Shown in pieces: positions 19,353 through 23,224 of a DNA stretch of 23,224 bases. Position 1 is the stretch's first letter. Every line of letters starts with the position of its first letter. The notes under the pieces were generated by a model. That model was not told where the DNA came from. It ran no database searches and was given only the letters and a program-made list of their open reading frames with translations. A program made the position numbers and the translations under genes. Source of the stretch: Syncephalis plumigaleata (taxonomy: Eukaryota > Zoopagomycota > Zoopagomycetes > Zoopagales > Piptocephalidaceae). Location of the stretch: NCBI GenBank assembly GCA_025201365.1, contig JAIXMF010000215.1, positions 1 to 23,224 of the forward strand, in the 5' to 3' direction.

Positions 19353-20498
19353 ATGTCGTCTCTAACTAATTGCAACACTGCTGAACAGAACACAGACAAG
19401 GAACCGGTGACCTCGTAAGTTTACTACACTTGCACCACTTCCTGTTGATAATCTGACAATTCCTACTAGATTGGAGGAAGCAGTCGATAATACATCTGTA
19501 CAAGTGCCTCTATCTAACAAGGACGAACAACAACAACAACAACAACAACAACCAGATGATGATGAGGAATCTAGAAAGGAGAGCGACAACAATGATAAAA
19601 CCCCCGTTAATAATAACAAGGAGGAGGAAAGCGATGACGATGACGCGTTGTTAGATGGACTCGAGGATGACGCACTATTTTCGGGTTATCGCGAGAATCG
19701 TATGGAAGAACTACGTCGTCAGTGAGTATATCAATATCTGTGTCATTTACATCGTACAGTGGAATGCTTATCACTCGCGTGCGTGTCATAGAATGGAAGA
19801 GATGCGAACGATGAAGGAGAATGATCACGGCACGTATAAAGATTTAGAATCGGATAAACACGTATTGAGCGTGACCACCTCTACGAAGCATTGTATTATT
19901 CATTTTTATCATGCGGATTTCAGACGATGTCAAATCATGGATAAACACTTGGAGGTAAGCAAGGAGGGGAGGAGATGCGTATTCTCTCATTTGCATGAGT
20001 ATCAGCACTAATAGTATAGATGAATGGTATGCTACAATAGAAATTAGCCACTAAATACTTTCAAACTCGATTTGCACGTATGGACGTGGAGAAGGTGCCA
20101 TTCCTCGTGGAACGTCTCAAAGTTCAAATGCTTCCATGTATTATCATGTTCACTGATGGCGTCACTACAGATCGGTAAGCAGAATGATCACCGTAATTTA
20201 TCTATAAATATGTATTAATTATATACGATATAGATTGGTTGGATTCGAGGAATTGGGAAATACCGATCAGTTTACTATACGTACTTTAGAGAAACGTCTA
20301 GCACGTAGTGGTTAGTTACTATTGTTATTACTAATTGAAATGTCATCTTTAAGCTAATCATTCATGGATACACTAGGTGTTATCAAACTAATTGAGGAAG
20401 AAGGCAATTCAAATACGAAATCTGTACGCAAGACAATATACGGAGGAGCAGAAAAGGATGTTGAAGATGATGAATCTGACTGGGATTTGGATGATTAA
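19353..20498 (+). CDS. PLP1: TXNDC9/PLP1, phosducin-like thioredoxin-fold co-chaperone
   Basis: Exons: 19353-19414, 19470-19721, 19792-19954, 20041-20174, 20234-20310, 20377-20498 (269 aa). The family (PhLP3) binds the CCT chaperonin and modulates tubulin and actin folding in the cytosol. The N-terminus is acidic with an eight-Gln run, then LEDDALFSGYRENRMEELRR, the family's helical lead-in. The thioredoxin-like domain starts near residue 125: CIIHFYHADF, then RRCQIMDKHLE with Cys151, then RFARMDVEKVPFLVERL, MLPCIIMFTDG and RLVGFEELGNTDQF. As in the family, the usual CxxC is absent (C-Q-I-M), so it should not be redox-active. The tail is acidic, ending SDWDLDD. Exon 2 opens at codon TC|A after a 55-nt intron. 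It converges with PAAF1, with 30 bp between stops. Confidence 0.93.
19528..19551 (+). repeat. (CAA)8 coding microsatellite
   Basis: Eight CAA codons encode the Gln run in the N-terminal region of PLP1. Confidence 0.9.
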
Positions 20499-20515
20499 TA
20501 ACGAAGACGAGAATG

Positions 20516-20521
20516 TTTATT
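20516..20521 (-). terminator. Poly(A) signal of PAAF1
   Basis: AATAAA on the minus strand, 7 nt after the PAAF1 stop at 20529-20531. Cleavage 10-25 nt later would fall at or inside the PLP1 stop codon on the other strand. Confidence 0.55.
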
Positions 20522-20528
20522 TTCTACT

Positions 20529-22610
20529 TTATAGCAATGGTATATGATATTCACGTAATACACCGTCTACAGTTACTGTAGAGATCTTTTGATAACTATT
20601 GCCATTATCATCTTTGTTATTACATACGACTGCTGTTGGTAGATGTAAATGTATCACTTCATCGAGATCTGATCCAATTAACTCGTGAATAATCTTCACC
20701 GATAAAGTATTAGTTTCATTTGATGATTCTGCTATTACGAATTGTACACAATAGCATTGACCATCCGCTATGATTATGTATTAGTAGTTGTTGTCATATA
20801 ACTTGTATATAAATCAACACTCTACTTACTAGTAGTGATCCACCAACGACACGATTCTAGTGTATTATCGGTTTGATTGATTTTCTGTACAGCTAAATAG
20901 GATATCTTTGTTTGATTTCTACGGAATACTAGTTTACATCTAGTGCAATGCAAATATGAGTAGATTAGTTTACATGAAATGAATACATATATACATATAC
21001 ACTTACTCCTGAGTGGGTACGTGGAATACAGCTAGCCATCCTTCACTATTACCACCCATGACCCATTCACCTGACATGGCAGCAGCAGTCATCGGTGTAT
21101 TGGTATGATCAGGCATTGTCAATTCGAATATCTACACGTTGTACACAGACAATAAGTAATAGTGCCAACATCAACTAATGTAGTATCATTAGTGCTACTT
21201 ACCTTTTCACGTGTAGCAAGTTGAATACCACATAACAATCCATTATCGACAGCACATACAAGTATCTTGTCGTGTGTTCCAACCTCTCTTGAATCAATAG
21301 GTGTGACAGATTCCGATGACTCGTGTTGATCAGTTCGTGAATTATCTTGTACCAATGCAATATGATTGATAGGATTTGAATACTGAACAATCTTGGCAAT
21401 CTCGCATGCCTCACCTACTCGTCATTATCGATTAATGAGTAATAACACCAGTATCTATCCCTAATAAACTAACCGCAATGCCATAGTCGAACTGTTCCAT
21501 CTCGAGATGCAGCTATCATCAGGGTTAGTTTACTATAATATTCACTAATACTAATAGTAATAGTTACTTACATAATACATTTCTGCCTCTATCGATAATT
21601 GCCGTACAAGTAATACCTAGTAGTAAGTATGCATTAATAAGATACGTATATACAAATTGATAATAGTTTATCTTACCTGAAGTATGTCCGCTAAGTGTTA
21701 CCGGATTAGATCCATCCAATGCTGACCATATATGTAGTTGAAAATCATCTGCACCACTTAGAATAACTAATGAATGATTAGTATAGAATGATGATATCTA
21801 TACGTAGATTACCTTGTCCTGATGGAAAGAATTGTAATGATGTCACGGTCATTTTATGTCCTTCTAACTTTGCCTAAATGATATGATGTATAATATATAT
21901 ATATATGTGTGTCTATGATTAGATAATGTGATCATTCCAATATTCATAATGGCTTACTCGTTGTTCACCTGATGGATTCATGTAGGCAACCTGCAATTGT
22001 GGTAATGAAGATGATGGCATATCACCGCCAACAACGAATAATGCTCCACCTGGTGATATATCAATGGCTGTAATCTACATTACAAATACATTATGATAAG
22101 TCATTATACATATATACATATATATATATGTGTGTGTGTGTGATGGTCTTACGCGCTTCATTGATGTAAATGATGGTTGCAATAGATTACGAGTATGTAT
22201 TGCTCCATAACAATTCGTTAATGGTATACTCAATGCTTTACATCCTACTTGTAACAGATTCTTTTATGTTCTATTATTAGTATAATATTCATTACTCATA
22301 GTAGATAATTAATCACCTTGGATGGATCGACATGAATAGTCGTTTGCTTTTGTCCTTCAGCTTTAATCTTTACATCCGTAGATCCATTAGTTACTCGTTC
22401 CAGACTCAATGTTTCATGTACTGAATGGCCAGTATCTATAATCATATTATTAATAAACTACAGATATGTAATAAATGAGTACACACCTTTATTATAGCAT
22501 GATATCCATACACTTTCAATAATGGACTTTTCTTGTACTAACTCTGCTAATATATCGGCAAAGTCTGGTTGCACTGTCACCCATCCTAGTGTTACTGATT
22601 GAGACGACAT
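20529..22610 (-). CDS. PAAF1: PAAF1/RPN14-type WD40 proteasome assembly chaperone
   Basis: Twelve exons on the minus strand: 22487-22610, 22317-22435, 22153-22260, 21958-22074, 21813-21873, 21677-21766, 21572-21616, 21474-21512, 21203-21414, 21007-21131, 20830-20939, 20529-20767 (462 aa; family about 390-420). The protein binds ATPase subunits of the 19S regulatory particle and guides base assembly. Residues 1-41 hold the family's lead-in ending SVWISCYNK. WD40 repeats follow: ITAIDISPGGALFVVGG, LEGHKMTVTSLQFFPSG with VILSGADDFQLHIWSA, then SGHTSGITCTAIIDRGRN with SASRDGTVRLWHCGE, the most diagnostic part. Later blades are weaker (LVCAVDNGLLCGIQL, WVMGGNSEGWLAVF) and it ends DGVLREYHIPLL. Intron 2 is odd: only an AAG acceptor at 22261 keeps the frame. 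It diverges from NUC1 across 244 bp. Confidence 0.88.
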
Positions 22611-22854
22611 TCTAGTAAGATAGCCGTGTAATGTAACTACTACTGCTGCTAATAGTCAACGACAATAGAAAGGAAAAGAGTAAAAATGAAATAAAATGAA
22701 CGAATACGTCACCTGTCTTTTTGTTTCCTTGTTTCATTTCAAGTAGTCTGTTTTGGTTTTATTCCACTCTCAGTATCCTCTATATTTTTTCTTTCTTTCT
22801 CCGCCTTTCAATCTAGCCTAGTTATTTATATACATATACGTATAGTACACTGCA
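22611..22854. promoter_or_regulatory. Bidirectional promoter region, PAAF1 and NUC1
   Basis: This 244-bp stretch separates the divergent start codons and has T-rich and CTTTCTTTCT tracts on the NUC1 side and a TATTTATATA motif at about 22822-22831, 24 nt before the NUC1 ATG. It must serve both genes unless one promoter lies inside the other gene. Confidence 0.45.
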
Positions 22855-23224
22855 ATGTCAAGAGCAATATACTTTCTAGGTGGTGTAGCTGCTGGTTCAC
22901 TTGGCATTTATGCCATGTACCGCTTTTCAACGACCGTCTATATTGAATCAAGGTGTTACGGTGGCCACGACGCCACTATCAATGACACCACTTCCGTCGG
23001 CAGATATTTCCGAGGCATTCAAGGAGTACGGATTTCCAGGTTGGTAATGACTTGCTAAGAGCCATACATATCTATTAGTAGTTGACAGCATGGCAATAGG
23101 ACCAGTATCAGATCTACACTATCGTCTAGCGTATGTTAGTTCGTTTAATCGACAACATCGTAATCCTAATTGGGTGTGTATCTTTTTATAACAATAGCAA
23201 TGATGATATACATGATATATATTT
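22855..23224 (+). CDS. NUC1: NUC1/EndoG mitochondrial nuclease, 5' part, cut by the window edge
   Basis: NUC1 is a DNA/RNA non-specific nuclease of mitochondria. The ATG at 22855 opens a hydrophobic N-terminus, MSRAIYFLGGVAAGSLGIYA, as in fungal NUC1. The conserved part lies in another frame: SADISEAFKEYGFPG ends at 23039, an intron runs 23040-23099, and exon 23100-23173 continues GPVSDLHYRLAYVSSFNRQ, then HRNPNW. These are the family's FPGP...R..YVSSYNRQ.RNP.W landmarks. A GTGTGT at 23174 starts the next intron. The catalytic DRGH motif lies beyond the window. To join the two frames, a weak 58-nt intron at 22895-22952 (GTTCAC to CAAG) would serve; otherwise there is a frameshift. Confidence is high for the family, lower for the N-terminal structure. 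Confidence 0.8.

Noticed and set aside
1-23224. tRNA, rRNA or CRISPR features
   Set aside because: I looked by eye for T-loop and anticodon-stem patterns and for spaced repeats and saw none; a covariance-model scan would be decisive.

Overview
The window reads as nuclear DNA of an intron-dense fungus, most probably an early-diverging lineage; the phylum is a guess. The gene set is eukaryotic and housekeeping (NOP9, ISY1, transportin, uS8, TXNDC9/PLP1, PAAF1/RPN14, a TMEM70-type mitochondrial protein, NUC1). About 45 introns can be placed by reading frame. They are short (roughly 46-110 nt) and almost all end in TAG, often after a CTAAT or CTAAC branch-like motif. I saw no rRNA, tRNA, CRISPR array or intact transposon.

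Layout, left to right. Positions 1-1451 are gene-poor and hold a tiny secreted-protein gene on the minus strand (328-450) plus an orphan gene 3' end (860-971). Three plus-strand housekeeping genes follow: NOP9 (1452-4557, 11 exons), ISY1 (4988-6209, 8 exons) and transportin/KAP104 (6860-10273, 10 exons). Positions 10274-12739 are again gene-poor and carry a second secreted-protein gene (10785-11051, minus), paralogous to the first. Then come a 7-TM receptor-like gene (12740-13780, plus), a convergent TMEM70-like gene (13985-14730, minus), ribosomal protein uS8 (15504-15896, plus), a 1.5 kb sparse interval, and a second unrelated 7-TM gene (17708-19039, plus). The right part holds TXNDC9/PLP1 (19353-20498, plus), PAAF1/RPN14 (20529-22610, minus, 12 exons) and the 5' part of NUC1/EndoG (22855 to the edge).

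The housekeeping genes do not form a pathway, though several touch the same processes: NOP9 and uS8 in the small ribosomal subunit, transportin in nuclear import, ISY1 in splicing, PLP1 and PAAF1 in protein folding and proteasome biology. The lineage-specific content is the secreted-protein family and the two orphan 7-TM proteins. These, the NUC1 reading-frame break, the ATG-only first coding exon of ISY1 and the near-abutting convergent PLP1/PAAF1 pair are the main points for follow-up. All exon boundaries were read by eye from frame, splice consensus and family resemblance; no alignment was run.
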